A stretch of DNA of 64,000 bases from Moesziomyces globuligerus (Eukaryota; Basidiomycota; Ustilaginomycetes; Ustilaginales; Ustilaginaceae), in contig JARVLF010000020.1 in NCBI GenBank assembly GCA_030849465.1, positions 310,001-374,000 on the forward strand. The letters run 5' to 3'. Below, one piece after another: positions 49,599 to 59,318 of the stretch. The notes under the pieces were generated by a model that did no database searches, was not told the origin of the DNA, and saw nothing but the letters and a program-made list of their open reading frames with translations. How positions within the stretch are numbered: position 1 is the first letter of the stretch; each line of letters begins with the position of its first letter. A program made the position numbers and the translations under genes.

Positions 49599-51341
49599 TT
49601 AGGATTCGGCGTCGATGGGGACTTGGTTGGCGGGGGCGGGGGTGTTGCCCATGGGGGCAGAGGTGGAGGGGTCGCCGCCACGGCCACGGGCGTCGCCGGG
49701 GTAGGTGGCGTTGGCCGTGTCGTTGGCGGGAGGAGGAGAGAGGTCGAGGTTGACGCTCGACGGGTTGGTGGGAGGGAGAGTAGCACCGGGGGCTGGGACA
49801 GCGGGACCCGTGGAGATGGGGAGGGCTGGATCGTCGGTGATATCCTGAGCGGTCGCTGGCATTCCAGTGCCGTCCGGGACGGTAGCACCTGCATCGACGG
49901 GGACAGCTGGTGCCGGAGCTGGAGTCGTAGGGGTCGTAGGGGTCGTAGGCGTGGGGGGCGAAGAGGCATCGGTCTGGGTGGGCGCATCCCAAGCACGAGG
50001 GATCAAGGCGACGGGCAGAATCCAAGTCGCCGACAACACAACGCCCTGACCCTTGTTGAAGCTCTTGATGGTATCCCAACTCCAGCCGATGAAGGTCGAG
50101 ATGTAGCCCGTGGTGGGTGCGATCGCCTTGAGGATGGTGATGACCGCTCCAAACGCCGTCGGCAGTCCAGCAGGCACGTTGTTGAGGATAAACGTCAGAC
50201 ACCTGTTGATGAGGTTGGCCACCTTCTCCGCCTCGTCGACGTCGCCGTCGAGCGAGTCGAGCACGGGCTGAGGCAGGTAGAGGTTGTAGCCCCACCACGA
50301 GGCGTGGATCGAGACCTTGGTTGCGCTGGGGACCCAGACACGTTTCTGACCTCCTGGCGCCGCCACGGGCGTGCCCGCATCGGGCGTGGTAGCCGCCGGC
50401 TTCTTGTTAACCCACGGCATCCAACTAGGCCACTTGAGCTCGAATGCCGAGGTGCTCAGCGAGCTGTTGGGATCGGTATAGGCCGAGAGCGAAAGGTAGT
50501 TGGGCATCAGCTTGGATCCACCACCGCCGAGGTTGCTCGAGCTGGGCTTGTGTCGCAGCGAGGACCTGTTGATGAGGCTGTCGAACTTGTACTTTGCGCC
50601 TGCGCCAATGTCGTGGAAGAGCGACTGAGCGTTGCCGTTGAAAAAGTTGTGGTTCTGCAGCACCTGGGTGGGTACGACGACGGACTTGGCGAGTTCGACC
50701 GAGGTGCAGTCGAGGTCGCAGCTGAGCGTGATGGCGTTCCACATGCCGTCGTCCTCGACGCCGGACTGGGAACGGACCGAGAGCGTTGAACCGCTACCAG
50801 CACCGGGGATGGCACCCCAGCTTGCGCCGGCAGGCAAGCCTTCGAGGCTCGACCAGACGGTGCCTACACCCGACCAACGCTCTTCCTCGGCGCGACGACG
50901 AACGACGGTGCCCGAGGGGACAAACGAGGTGGCTGCGCGACTGGCGTGCTTGCGTGCCTCGAGCGCGGCGGCCGAGGCGCGCAGCTTGTCGCAGTTCATG
51001 ATGCTGCCGTCCGAGATAAAGTCGATCAGATCGGCGTTCGAGACGCGGCTGAAAAAGGGCGGACCGGGCTTGAGCATCGAGGCGATCTTCTGCGCCACTT
51101 CGTCCGGCGTCAGCTGCTTGCCCGTGATGGAAAACGCATCGGGCATCGACGAGGCGGCAAAGCCATCGCGACTGCGAGCGGGCGCTCCCGGGTAGCCGTG
51201 TCCGCCCGTAAAGATGCGCGACTTGGGCGAGAGGAAAGCCGAGACGTGCGGATTCTCGGCCAGACGCACCGTCTTCTTGGACGGCGAGCCGGGCGCGCTG
51301 CTCGGCTCACTAAACGAGGGCTTCTTGGAGATCCCTGGCAT
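49599..51341 (-). CDS. Conserved protein of unknown function
   Basis: 580 residues. No catalytic motif is recognised. Residues about 1-60 are Ser/Pro-rich. A folded part runs from about 75 to 440. Its most distinctive stretch is near 325-440 (KVSIHASWWGYNLYLP, LNNVPAGLPTAFGAVITILKAIAPTTGYISTFIGWSWDTIK, GVVLSATWILPVALIPRAW). It contains two or three hydrophobic helices that could insert in a membrane, although there is no signal peptide. I remember similar stretches from unannotated basidiomycete proteins, without a function. The last 140 residues are Pro/Thr repeats, including TPTTPTTPTTP encoded by a 9-base DNA repeat near 49930. It is convergent with the Ubp3-type gene. Confidence 0.72.
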   Translation of the reverse strand: MPGISKKPSFSEPSSAPGSPSKKTVRLAENPHVSAFLSPKSRIFTGGHGYPGAPARSRDGFAASSMPDAFSITGKQLTPDEVAQKIASMLKPGPPFFSRVSNADLIDFISDGSIMNCDKLRASAAALEARKHASRAATSFVPSGTVVRRRAEEERWSGVGTVWSSLEGLPAGASWGAIPGAGSGSTLSVRSQSGVEDDGMWNAITLSCDLDCTSVELAKSVVVPTQVLQNHNFFNGNAQSLFHDIGAGAKYKFDSLINRSSLRHKPSSSNLGGGGSKLMPNYLSLSAYTDPNSSLSTSAFELKWPSWMPWVNKKPAATTPDAGTPVAAPGGQKRVWVPSATKVSIHASWWGYNLYLPQPVLDSLDGDVDEAEKVANLINRCLTFILNNVPAGLPTAFGAVITILKAIAPTTGYISTFIGWSWDTIKSFNKGQGVVLSATWILPVALIPRAWDAPTQTDASSPPTPTTPTTPTTPAPAPAVPVDAGATVPDGTGMPATAQDITDDPALPISTGPAVPAPGATLPPTNPSSVNLDLSPPPANDTANATYPGDARGRGGDPSTSAPMGNTPAPANQVPIDAES

Positions 51342-52976
51342 CGTGACCTCCTTCCAACGACTATGGGACGACTACGAGGTGGTGCAAGTGCAAGGTTGCG
51401 ATGAAGCAGGAGCACGATGGTGGTGATGCAGGAGGAGGAAGAGGATAGAGGAGGGAGGGCGAGATGGGAGTGGAGCGGGGATGGAGAACGGAGATCGGAG
51501 CTGGGATGGACTGCAGCCGGTCTTTGTATATACGTTGCGAGCGGCTGCTACGTGGTGGCCACCCTCCACCTGAGCTACGAGCCACGGCAGCGGAAGGAGG
51601 GAGCGGCTGAGGCGATAGAGTCTACCGGCATTGTGCACTGGGCGTGGGAGGAAGAGCTTGGCTTTTGCGGGCAGCAAGCGAGCAGGGTCGGATCGACGGT
51701 GCATGCGGCGCGACAAGGCGGCAGCGAGCTCGCTGGGGGCTGGCTGGATGCTAAGTTGGCGGGCAACTCTACGTGTCGTCTGTCCGGGGCTTGGCAGCGT
51801 GATCTCTGCCCGCGGCTCGATTCTCACGCCAAGCGAACCACACTAACTGCACCCCTTTCCTCCCGTCTTAGGCTGTATAGGACGCAAAGCGAAGCTCGCC
51901 AGCCTGCCATCTCCTGACTACGCCGCACTAGGTTGTCGGATCGATGCCAAGCAAGCCAAACGCTATCGCCTCCGATCCACTTGCCGGGGAGGAGCAAGAG
52001 CATGGCGTTGGTTGAGGCATGGGCGCACGGATGGGATAGCGTTAGACTCTACCTCTGCAGGGCTGGGCGTCAGTGTGGCTGGAGCACGGCCCAGCGCCAG
52101 GGACGGTAAGAAATCTTGAAGCATGATTCTACATGGCAGCTGGCGGTTTAGAGCTCCGCCACCACACGGTCCCCCCACACGACCATCGCCTCGCTCCTCG
52201 CCTTTCGGCACACCTCGTCAACCTGGCTTAGCAAGGATGCTGCCGCCTTGCATGTCCCGACATCCACGGTGCCGAAAGCCCGACGTGAAAGAGCTCGCGA
52301 GCTTTCGATGCGATGCAAAGACGCCGTGGATGCCGTGTTTGACCAAGCGGCGAATGCTGGTCCAAACAGCGGCAGAATTGGACATGCCAAGAGGATGTCG
52401 AGTTGGTCTCGGTTGGATGCAGTCGGCCCCTGAGGCGTCTGATCCCTGTTCGCTTATTTTTTCTTTTTGGCTCCTTTGTTTAGGTTGCTTCCTGCGCCCT
52501 GGAAGACGCGCCTCGGACGCATCAAATGCACGATCCATCTTGCCTAATTGGGAAAATCCGCACGCCACTGTGAGACCGACGCTTGGAGACAAATCATCAC
52601 AAAAGACGACCCACGCCGCTATCATCACTCCCCTTGGCTGCTTTGTCCGACTTGTTTAGCAGACGAGCGACATCAAGGTCCCTGCTTTGCCCGTCGGAAT
52701 GGAATCAGGAGCTAGCATAGATGCAGGAACCCGTGGCGATGAGCTGGTGAATGCAACACCTGACTGCTCCGCCCTGACATCGAAAGGTCACCTGGAACGG
52801 CATCCAGGTTCGTCTCACGGGAATGTGCGTCGCGACCCATCACGCTGCTGCTCGCTGAATGCACGACCGATAAAATCCAAGCATCATGTCTTCAACACTT
52901 TCGATTGTTCTACTCTTGACGACGATCTAATCGGGATGCGCAAACCTCCAACAAGAGCAAGCGGCGAGGGCGCCAT
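51342..52976. other. 1.6 kb intergenic region
   Basis: It lies between two minus-strand genes: promoter of the unknown gene at the left and the Mcr1 3' side at the right. Open frames here (for example 52123-52659 plus) show no domain and mixed composition. No RNA gene was recognised. Confidence 0.5.
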
Positions 52977-54071
52977 CTAGAACTTGTAGACCTGCTCGGC
53001 CTGGTAGCCCATCTGAGCGAGGAGGCCCTTGAGCTCGCCCTGGCTGCCCTTGGGGCCCTTGCCGCCGCTGATGGCCTCCACCTGGGGCGGGGGACCGCAC
53101 ACAAAGATCTTGGTCTTGTTGGCCAGCTCGGGCTTGGGGAGGTGCTTGGTGATGAGCTCGGGGGTGACGTATCCTTCGAAGCCGCTGAAGCCCTTGGGGA
53201 GCTTGTCGAGGCCGTAGACGACGTTGAAGCGCTTGTCGGTCTTGGCGAGCTGGTCAAACTGCTCGCGGAGGAGGATGTCCTTCTCCGACTTGTTGGTGTA
53301 GATGAGCGTCACCTGCGTCTTGTCGTCCGGGTTGGCGGCGACCGCCTGCATCACCTGCCACATGGGCGTGATGCCCGAGCCGCCCGCGATGAGGCCGATC
53401 GACTCAAACTCGTTGGCCTTGTAGGGGAACTTGGCGATGGGGCCCTTGATGCCGAGCTTGTCTCCGGGCTTCATCGAGTGCATGTGCGTCGTCATCAGTC
53501 CGCCCGGGTACTTCTTGACCAGGAAGTCCATGTGGCCCGCGGTCTCGGGCGACGTGATGGGCGTGTAGGGGCGGATGACGTCCTTGCCCTTGTCGTCCTT
53601 GAGGCCCTCGCCCACCGCCTTGACCACCACGGCCGACGCCACATTCATGCCGGGCTTCTGGCCGTCCGGAAGCTCAAACACCAGCGTCGCAGAGTCGTGG
53701 TTGTACGGCTTGATCTCCTTGAGCGTAAACTCGACAAACTGGTCCTTGTTGAGCGCGCCGCCCGTAACAGAGCCAGCAGCGCCCGAGACCGCACCCTTTG
53801 CCTTGTCGGCAGCGCCCTTGGCCTTGTCGGCGGCCTCGTGACCCTTCTCCTGCACCTTGTTCACCGCCTTCTTGGGGTCGTCGAAGCCGCCGAGCGAGTA
53901 CCACGCGCCGAGGCCGGCGACACCACCGAGCGCCAGCAGCATCGGCAGGTTCGAGCCGCCCGAAGGCTTGCCGGCCTCCGTAGCGTACTGGCGAGCCGCA
54001 GGCGCCTGGGATCGCAGGCTCGAGCGCGCCACCTGGCCGAACGAGGAAGAGAGGACGGGTCGGATCAACAT
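52977..54071 (-). CDS. MCR1: NADH-cytochrome b5 reductase, mitochondrial Mcr1 type
   Basis: 364 residues. An Arg-rich presequence (about 1-28, ending ARQYATEAG) and a hydrophobic segment LPMLLALGGVAGLGAWYSLGG (42-62) match the mitochondrial outer-membrane/intermembrane-space enzyme. Motifs: FAD-binding RPYTPITSP, GGLMTTHMHSM, NADH-binding GGSGITPMWQV and CGPPP. It passes electrons from NADH to cytochrome b5 or other acceptors, for example in ergosterol synthesis and ascorbate recycling. Between the anchor and the catalytic domain is an extra linker (about 67-105) with repeated DKAKGA units resembling LEA/apolipoprotein-type amphipathic repeats, which make it about 50 residues longer than yeast Mcr1. 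It is divergent from Gcn20. Confidence 0.94.
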   Translation of the reverse strand: MLIRPVLSSSFGQVARSSLRSQAPAARQYATEAGKPSGGSNLPMLLALGGVAGLGAWYSLGGFDDPKKAVNKVQEKGHEAADKAKGAADKAKGAVSGAAGSVTGGALNKDQFVEFTLKEIKPYNHDSATLVFELPDGQKPGMNVASAVVVKAVGEGLKDDKGKDVIRPYTPITSPETAGHMDFLVKKYPGGLMTTHMHSMKPGDKLGIKGPIAKFPYKANEFESIGLIAGGSGITPMWQVMQAVAANPDDKTQVTLIYTNKSEKDILLREQFDQLAKTDKRFNVVYGLDKLPKGFSGFEGYVTPELITKHLPKPELANKTKIFVCGPPPQVEAISGGKGPKGSQGELKGLLAQMGYQAEQVYKF

Positions 54072-54572
54072 GATGGATGGTTAGGAGTGTAGAGTGGTGA
54101 AGATACGATGAAGGTAGGATGGGAGGTGGTTGAGAAGCGAGATGCACACGGCATCGCTCCGCTGTGATGGGGCCCTCCGACGACAGCAACCTCTTTGTCG
54201 CCGCTCTGTGCCCAAGTGGAGGAGCGGCCATGAATGGATTCACGTCATCGACCGCGCACCTCTGCGCCTCGAGCTCGAGCTCGCGCCCAATTTCGAAATC
54301 TTCGCAATCGAGCGGTCAGCGCACGCCCAGGACTCGCGCACGGTCGTGTTGCTGCGATCGAGCGCCGTGCGCCCATAAACCGGTTAGTCATGCGCAGTCA
54401 TACAGATGAGCAGTCTAACAAACAAAACTTCAGATAATTGCCAGGACGTGCGCGCAAGCTGAACTGGCAGCGTTGGGAGCACCCTTTGAAAACTTCCACC
54501 GACTGAGCATTGCTCGTTTCTACCACCCAAGACCGTACTTCTCACCGCCCGAGCCAGCCAACGTCGCCCATC
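54072..54572. promoter_or_regulatory. Divergent promoter of MCR1 and GCN20
   Basis: 500 bases. It contains CTCGAG-type repeats (54269-54283) and the 10-base palindrome ATTTCGAAAT (54290-54299). No gene is seen. Confidence 0.5.
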
Positions 54573-56870
54573 ATGGCTGCCGCGACGCTCATCCGCAAAG
54601 CGCTACCCAAGCTCGACGATCCCGTCGTCGATTACCTCGACGGCTACATCAACGATGCGGCCGATGACCCGACCGAGGACCTCTTCGAGAGCGTGGTCAA
54701 GCCCATGCTCGAGTCGGCGTGCATCTCGGACCCCTCGTCATCCAAGCAGGTGAATGCGCTGCTGCCCAAGCTGCTCGAGCTCATCCAGTCCAAGCTGCCC
54801 TCGGACGCCGATGCGGCCAACTCGTCCGGCCTCACGCGTCTCGACAAGGTGGTCGACATGCGCCACACCGAGATGTCGCGCACCTCGGGCTTCGACTCGG
54901 CGGGCGGCGTCGACATCGCGCTCGGCACCACCAAGCAGAACCGCTCCACCGTCGACGTCAAGAAGCTCGAAAAGCAGGAGGCCAAGACGCGCGCCAAGCT
55001 CGCCAAGCGCGCCCAGCGCGATCTCTACGAGTCGAGCAAGCTCGTGCAGCAGTCCAAGCAGCAGGCGAGCTACGAGGAGCTCTTCCTCAAGGTCAACCCG
55101 CTCGAGAGCATGGGCAACAAGGGCAAGAACAAGGACATCCACCTGCCCAACATCGACGTCAGCTTTGGCAGCAACCGCATCCTCTCCAACGCCACGCTCA
55201 CCATCAAGGCCGGCCGCCGCGCCGGTCTCATCGGCCGCAACGGTGTGGGTAAGTCGACGCTGCTGCGCAACATGGCGCTCCGCGAGATCCCCATCCCCAC
55301 CCAGATCTCCATCCTCTACGTCGAGCAGGAGATCGTCGGAGACGATACGCCCGCCATCGAGAGCGTGCTCAAGGCCGACGTCTGGCGTGAGAAGCTCATG
55401 CAGGAGGAGGCGCAGCTCAACGCCGAGCTCCAAAAGCTCGAGGACTCGGCGGCGGCGGCGGTGGCAGCGGCAAATGCAGCGGCGGTGGCTCAGAGCGAGG
55501 CGGTCGAGGGCGACGAGGCGACGGCGGGGCTCTCGCGTGGATCGGCCGTCGACATGCCCACGCGCCAGCGCGAGATCAAGCGCGAGGAGCTTTCGACGCG
55601 CCTCGGCGAGGTGCAGGCCAAGCTGGTCGAGATGGAGGCCGAGACGGGACCGGCGCGTGCGGCGGCGCTGCTCAACGGTCTGGGCTTCAAGACGGACGAC
55701 CAGCTGCGGCCGACCAAGACGTTCTCGGGAGGATGGAGGATGCGCCTGGCGCTCGCACGTGCGCTCTTCTGCAAGCCGGACCTGCTCATGCTCGACGAGC
55801 CGTCGAACCATCTCGACCTCAACGCGCTGGCGTGGCTCGAAGACTACTTTGTCAACGACTACGAAGGTACGCTGCTCGTCGTCTCGCACGACCGCGCCTT
55901 CCTCAACCGCGTGGCGACGGACATCATCCACATGCACAGCGAGCGCCTCGACTACTACAAGGGCAACTTTGACCAGTTCTACCAGACGCGCGAGGAGCGA
56001 CGGCGCAACCAGCAGCGCGAGTACGAGGCGGTGGAGCTGCAGCGCGCGCAGCTGCAGGCGTTTATCGACCGCTGGAGGGTCAACGCCAACCGCGCCGCGC
56101 AGGCGCAGAGCAAGATCAAGCAGCTCGAGAAGCTGCCCCACATCGAGCCGCCCGAGGACGACGACGTGGTGCACTTCCGTCTGCCCGAGGCGGACAAGCT
56201 GCCGCTGCCGCTGCTGCAGATCAGCAACGTGACCTTTGGCTACCGGCCCGATCGGCTGCTGCTCAAGGGTGTCGATTTCGACATTACGCAGCAGAGCAGG
56301 GTGGCCGTCGTCGGTCCCAACGGCGCGGGTAAGTCGACGCTGATGAAGCTGCTCATGGGCGAGATCACGCCGTTGCAGGGCGACCAGAAGCGCAACGGCA
56401 AGCTGCGCGTCGGCTTCTTCAGCCAGCACCACATCGACCAGCTCGACCTCAACGCCAATCCGGTCTCGTTCCTCGCCTCCAAGTATCCCGGTAAGACGGA
56501 GCAGGAGTATCGATCGCATCTCGGCGCGTTTGGTATCAAGGGCATGACGGGCCTGCAGAAGATCGCCACGCTTTCGGGTGGTCAGAAGTCGAGAGTGGCG
56601 TTTGCCCATATCTCGATGATGCGTCCGCATGTGCTGCTGCTCGACGAGCCCACGAACCACCTCGATACAGAGGGTCTCGACGCGCTCTGCGAGGCCATCA
56701 ACAAGTTCAACGGAGGCGTCATCTGCATCTCGCACGACGAGACGTTCATCCACAACTGCCTCCACGAACTCTGGGTCGTCGACGACGGCCGCGTCGAGAA
56801 ATTCGCCGGCGACGTCGCAGAGTACAAGCGCATCATCCTCTCCAAGAACAAGGCCACCGCCCGTCCCTAG
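54573..56870 (+). CDS. GCN20: ABC-F ATPase Gcn20 (ABCF3 type)
   Basis: 765 residues from the ATG at 54573. The N-terminal 180 residues form the Gcn1-binding region typical of Gcn20/ABCF3 (VDYLDGYINDA, then VDVKKLEKQEAKTRAKLAKR). Two ATPase cassettes follow: Walker A at Lys227 (GRNGVGKST) with signature FSGGWRMRLALARAL and LLMLDEPSNHLD; and Walker A at Lys587 (GPNGAGKST) with LSGGQKSRVAFA and LLLDEPTNHLD. There are no membrane segments. Gcn20 with Gcn1 acts on stalled ribosomes to activate the kinase Gcn2 under amino-acid starvation. An alanine-rich insert lies in the first cassette (about 290-310). The GGTAAGT in both Walker A codons is coding, not a splice donor. Confidence 0.96.
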   Translation: MAAATLIRKALPKLDDPVVDYLDGYINDAADDPTEDLFESVVKPMLESACISDPSSSKQVNALLPKLLELIQSKLPSDADAANSSGLTRLDKVVDMRHTEMSRTSGFDSAGGVDIALGTTKQNRSTVDVKKLEKQEAKTRAKLAKRAQRDLYESSKLVQQSKQQASYEELFLKVNPLESMGNKGKNKDIHLPNIDVSFGSNRILSNATLTIKAGRRAGLIGRNGVGKSTLLRNMALREIPIPTQISILYVEQEIVGDDTPAIESVLKADVWREKLMQEEAQLNAELQKLEDSAAAAVAAANAAAVAQSEAVEGDEATAGLSRGSAVDMPTRQREIKREELSTRLGEVQAKLVEMEAETGPARAAALLNGLGFKTDDQLRPTKTFSGGWRMRLALARALFCKPDLLMLDEPSNHLDLNALAWLEDYFVNDYEGTLLVVSHDRAFLNRVATDIIHMHSERLDYYKGNFDQFYQTREERRRNQQREYEAVELQRAQLQAFIDRWRVNANRAAQAQSKIKQLEKLPHIEPPEDDDVVHFRLPEADKLPLPLLQISNVTFGYRPDRLLLKGVDFDITQQSRVAVVGPNGAGKSTLMKLLMGEITPLQGDQKRNGKLRVGFFSQHHIDQLDLNANPVSFLASKYPGKTEQEYRSHLGAFGIKGMTGLQKIATLSGGQKSRVAFAHISMMRPHVLLLDEPTNHLDTEGLDALCEAINKFNGGVICISHDETFIHNCLHELWVVDDGRVEKFAGDVAEYKRIILSKNKATARP

Positions 56871-56960
56871 TCCTCCCCGCTCTTCCATTCATCTCACTTT
56901 TTTTCCTCACGCAGAACCGCACATACGCACCCAGTGGTTGAATTGTCAAGGAGTGAAGAC

Positions 56961-58703
56961 TTAGAATGTAGCGCTGGCGTTGGCGGTGCTAGCTACGCCG
57001 CCAAAGAGGTTGAGAGGCCACGAGGCGAAGTAGAACGACCACCTCGCATGGTCCTTGCAGGTCTTTGCGAGGAGTTCGAGGTCAAAGAGTTCTCCGATGG
57101 GCATGCCCCACATGGCGAGGAAGGTCTCGTGGAGCATGGCTTCTCCGTGTCTGGTGGGGCGTGCTTCGAAAGCGGGGCTATCGCCTGCGACGGCTGCAAA
57201 GTGATGGTTCCACATGAAGCGCTTCATCTCGTCGCTCTGCTCCACCCCCGCAAACGGCATGCCCATGCCGTGCTTCGGATCCGGATTCGACCATTCGGCG
57301 CGCTCCTCGGGCGAGAGCGAGTAGTACCTCGCTGTGAATCCGGATCGGACGAGCAGGATATCGCCCCTGCACAGCTCGACACCCTGATGCTTGGCGGTTG
57401 CCTCGAGATCAGCTACCGTGATGCGGAAACCCGAACGTGGATCGTAGCCCTTTCCACCTCCATACGCGGTCCATTTGGACCACTTGTATTCCTCGCGCTG
57501 TACGCTGTCCGTACCGTGGTGGGAGAGGTATTCAAAGACATCGAGCAGCACTCCGCGTCCGCAGATGCCGTGCTGGGCGAGGTGGTGGATGCCGAGCTGA
57601 TTGCGCTTCTTGGCGGCCTCGGAATTCCACGCCTCCGGATCGGCCGGCTGGGGCGACTCGTCTTTGAAGGTCTCGTGAACACTGGCACGCGAGGCGCCGC
57701 CGTAAAAGACGCTGAGCGGTAGATGGCCGTAGTGGCGCAGACCGTCCCACTGCGAGCCGCTCTGGGTGTTGAGCTGAAGCATCTCGTCGCTGATGGGCAC
57801 GGCAGCATCGTCACGCACGAGCACGTCGGGACGGTGCTCTCGAACCGACGCGACGTACGCATCGCGCGGCGCCGTATAGCCCGGACCGCCCTTGCCAAAC
57901 GGCTGGTGGGTGACCGACTTGCGCGCAAAGAACGGCTCGGCAGGCAGGTGGATTGGCCAGTTGAGCGAGACGGTGCGGCCGGTCTGGATCTCGTGCTTGG
58001 CAGCGCGCAGGACGAGCGACTCTGTCAGCAGATTGATGGTGCCCAGCTGGTCTCCCGCTCCCCACACGTCCCATGCACAGCCGGGCCAACCGCCGTGAGC
58101 CGGAAGCTCGTGGTAGTCGGGCAGCCTCGCCGTATCCCACTTGCTCTTGGCGGGACTCGTGGAGCGGGACGAAGCTGAAGAGGACGACGAAGAAGCGGCG
58201 GAGGAGGCGGAGGAGAGGGCGCTCAGGAGGCCCGGAGCCTGCTTTGCGGACGATGTAGCCAGGCCGAGCTGGGAGGCGATGGCGGCGAGGCGGCGTCGCG
58301 CATGGAGGGGCGATTCGAACTCGGCGATCCTGCGGCGCGCATGGAGGGGCGACTCGTACTCGTACCAGGACTTGGCGTTCCTGTCGTGGTCCGAGGGCCT
58401 AAAGGCGTTCTTGGTGGTGAGCGCCATGGCCTGCAGCACGCTGGCGGTCTGGGCGGCGGTAGGGTTGCGAGCGGGGGAGACGGTCTCGGAGACCTGTTCC
58501 GAGGCCTGCGTAGCGACGTCCGAGGCTTTCTGCGCAGCCTGGATGGAAGCCTGGGCAGCGAGGCCACCAAAGCGACTGGCGATGGAGGCGATGCGCTGGC
58601 GCGTCGACTCGTCGTCCTGTTGCTGGTCGTCATCCCGGTGCGAATCCTCAGCGGAGGCGGCAGCAGGCGCCGAGGCGGGCTTCTTGGTGTCCGAATCGAC
58701 CAT
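56961..58703 (-). CDS. Cyclase-family (kynurenine-formamidase-like) hydrolase with N-terminal extension
   Basis: 580 residues from the Met at 58703; Met at 58727 is also possible. The C-terminal 380 residues match the fungal 'putative cyclase' metal hydrolases: ELPAHGGWPGCAWDVWGAGDQLGTINLL, NTQSGSQWDGLRHYGH, HGICGRGVLLDV, RGDILLVRSGFT, and a late MWNHHFAAVAGDSPAFE. The family hydrolyses amides or esters such as N-formylkynurenine; the substrate here is unknown. The first 190 residues are unusual: an amphipathic Ala-rich helix region (about 35-75), then two copies of ESPLHARRR (about 118-126 and 131-139) and a serine-rich linker. The repeat is also visible in the DNA (about 58294-58355). Confidence 0.85.
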   Translation of the reverse strand: MVDSDTKKPASAPAAASAEDSHRDDDQQQDDESTRQRIASIASRFGGLAAQASIQAAQKASDVATQASEQVSETVSPARNPTAAQTASVLQAMALTTKNAFRPSDHDRNAKSWYEYESPLHARRRIAEFESPLHARRRLAAIASQLGLATSSAKQAPGLLSALSSASSAASSSSSSASSRSTSPAKSKWDTARLPDYHELPAHGGWPGCAWDVWGAGDQLGTINLLTESLVLRAAKHEIQTGRTVSLNWPIHLPAEPFFARKSVTHQPFGKGGPGYTAPRDAYVASVREHRPDVLVRDDAAVPISDEMLQLNTQSGSQWDGLRHYGHLPLSVFYGGASRASVHETFKDESPQPADPEAWNSEAAKKRNQLGIHHLAQHGICGRGVLLDVFEYLSHHGTDSVQREEYKWSKWTAYGGGKGYDPRSGFRITVADLEATAKHQGVELCRGDILLVRSGFTARYYSLSPEERAEWSNPDPKHGMGMPFAGVEQSDEMKRFMWNHHFAAVAGDSPAFEARPTRHGEAMLHETFLAMWGMPIGELFDLELLAKTCKDHARWSFYFASWPLNLFGGVASTANASATF

Positions 58704-59318
58704 GGCTCGATCGTGCCGAATCTGCAACGAGCGGAGGAGATTCGGGGCAGACGGAGGGGTGAGGTAAGTAGAGACGTGATGGACAGGAGGGGAGAGTAAC
58801 CGCCAAAGCTAGGATGAGTGGAGCAGCGCGGTGGGGACGTGTGAACGGGCCAACACTCAGCACACTGGCTCGGCTGAGCTGGGATGTGAAAAGCCGAGCC
58901 CATCGAGAGGGCACGCTTGCTACAGTACTTTAGCTGTCATCCGACACCATAATCCTGCCTGACTCAGAGCCAAGGCCGATTGAGCTCAGCCAGTTGGAGC
59001 GGCAACGTGCGCTCAAAGGCTTTTGTGCAGGTGAGCTGCAGCTCGCAAACGAGGGGCCCCGCGTTCCATTTCTTCTTGCGAAAGTGTTACGCCATCAACC
59101 GAGACAGTTTTGGAGAATTTCCAGCCCGAGCTTTGGCCGGCTCGAGTCAGAAGATGTGGCTCGTCGTGGTGCGTGTGGCCGTGGCGTGCAGGTGCGATTT
59201 TCAGAAGAAACGTTGACTGCAGGTCGCCTATCAGCCCTTCCGAGCTCAAACTCAGCTTGACCTTGTTCATCTCGTTGGCCGAAAGACCCGAGGGCTCGAC
59301 TGGCTACCAACAAGGTCT
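58704..59318. promoter_or_regulatory. Divergent promoter of cyclase-family and folylpolyglutamate synthase genes
   Basis: About 600 bases between starts; no repeat, RNA gene or clear motif is seen. Confidence 0.5.

Noticed and set aside
52123..52659. 178-codon plus-strand frame in the 51.3-53.0 kb gap
   Set aside because: It has mixed Pro/Arg/Cys composition, no domain, no C/T-rich leader, and overlaps equally long frames on the other strand.
55248..56335. GTAAGT sequences in GCN20 that look like splice donors
   Set aside because: Both lie inside the two Walker A motifs (GGT AAG TCG codes Gly-Lys-Ser); the reading frame and both ATPase cassettes are intact without splicing.
54738..56888. 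Long minus-strand frame of about 716 codons opposite GCN20
   Set aside because: It is a shadow of the GC-rich codon bias of GCN20: Arg/Leu/Val-rich, no domain, no start context. The same holds for 18757-20715 minus (opposite the aldehyde dehydrogenase), 11233-12660 minus (opposite the cyclin) and 61982-63229 minus (opposite the RRM gene).
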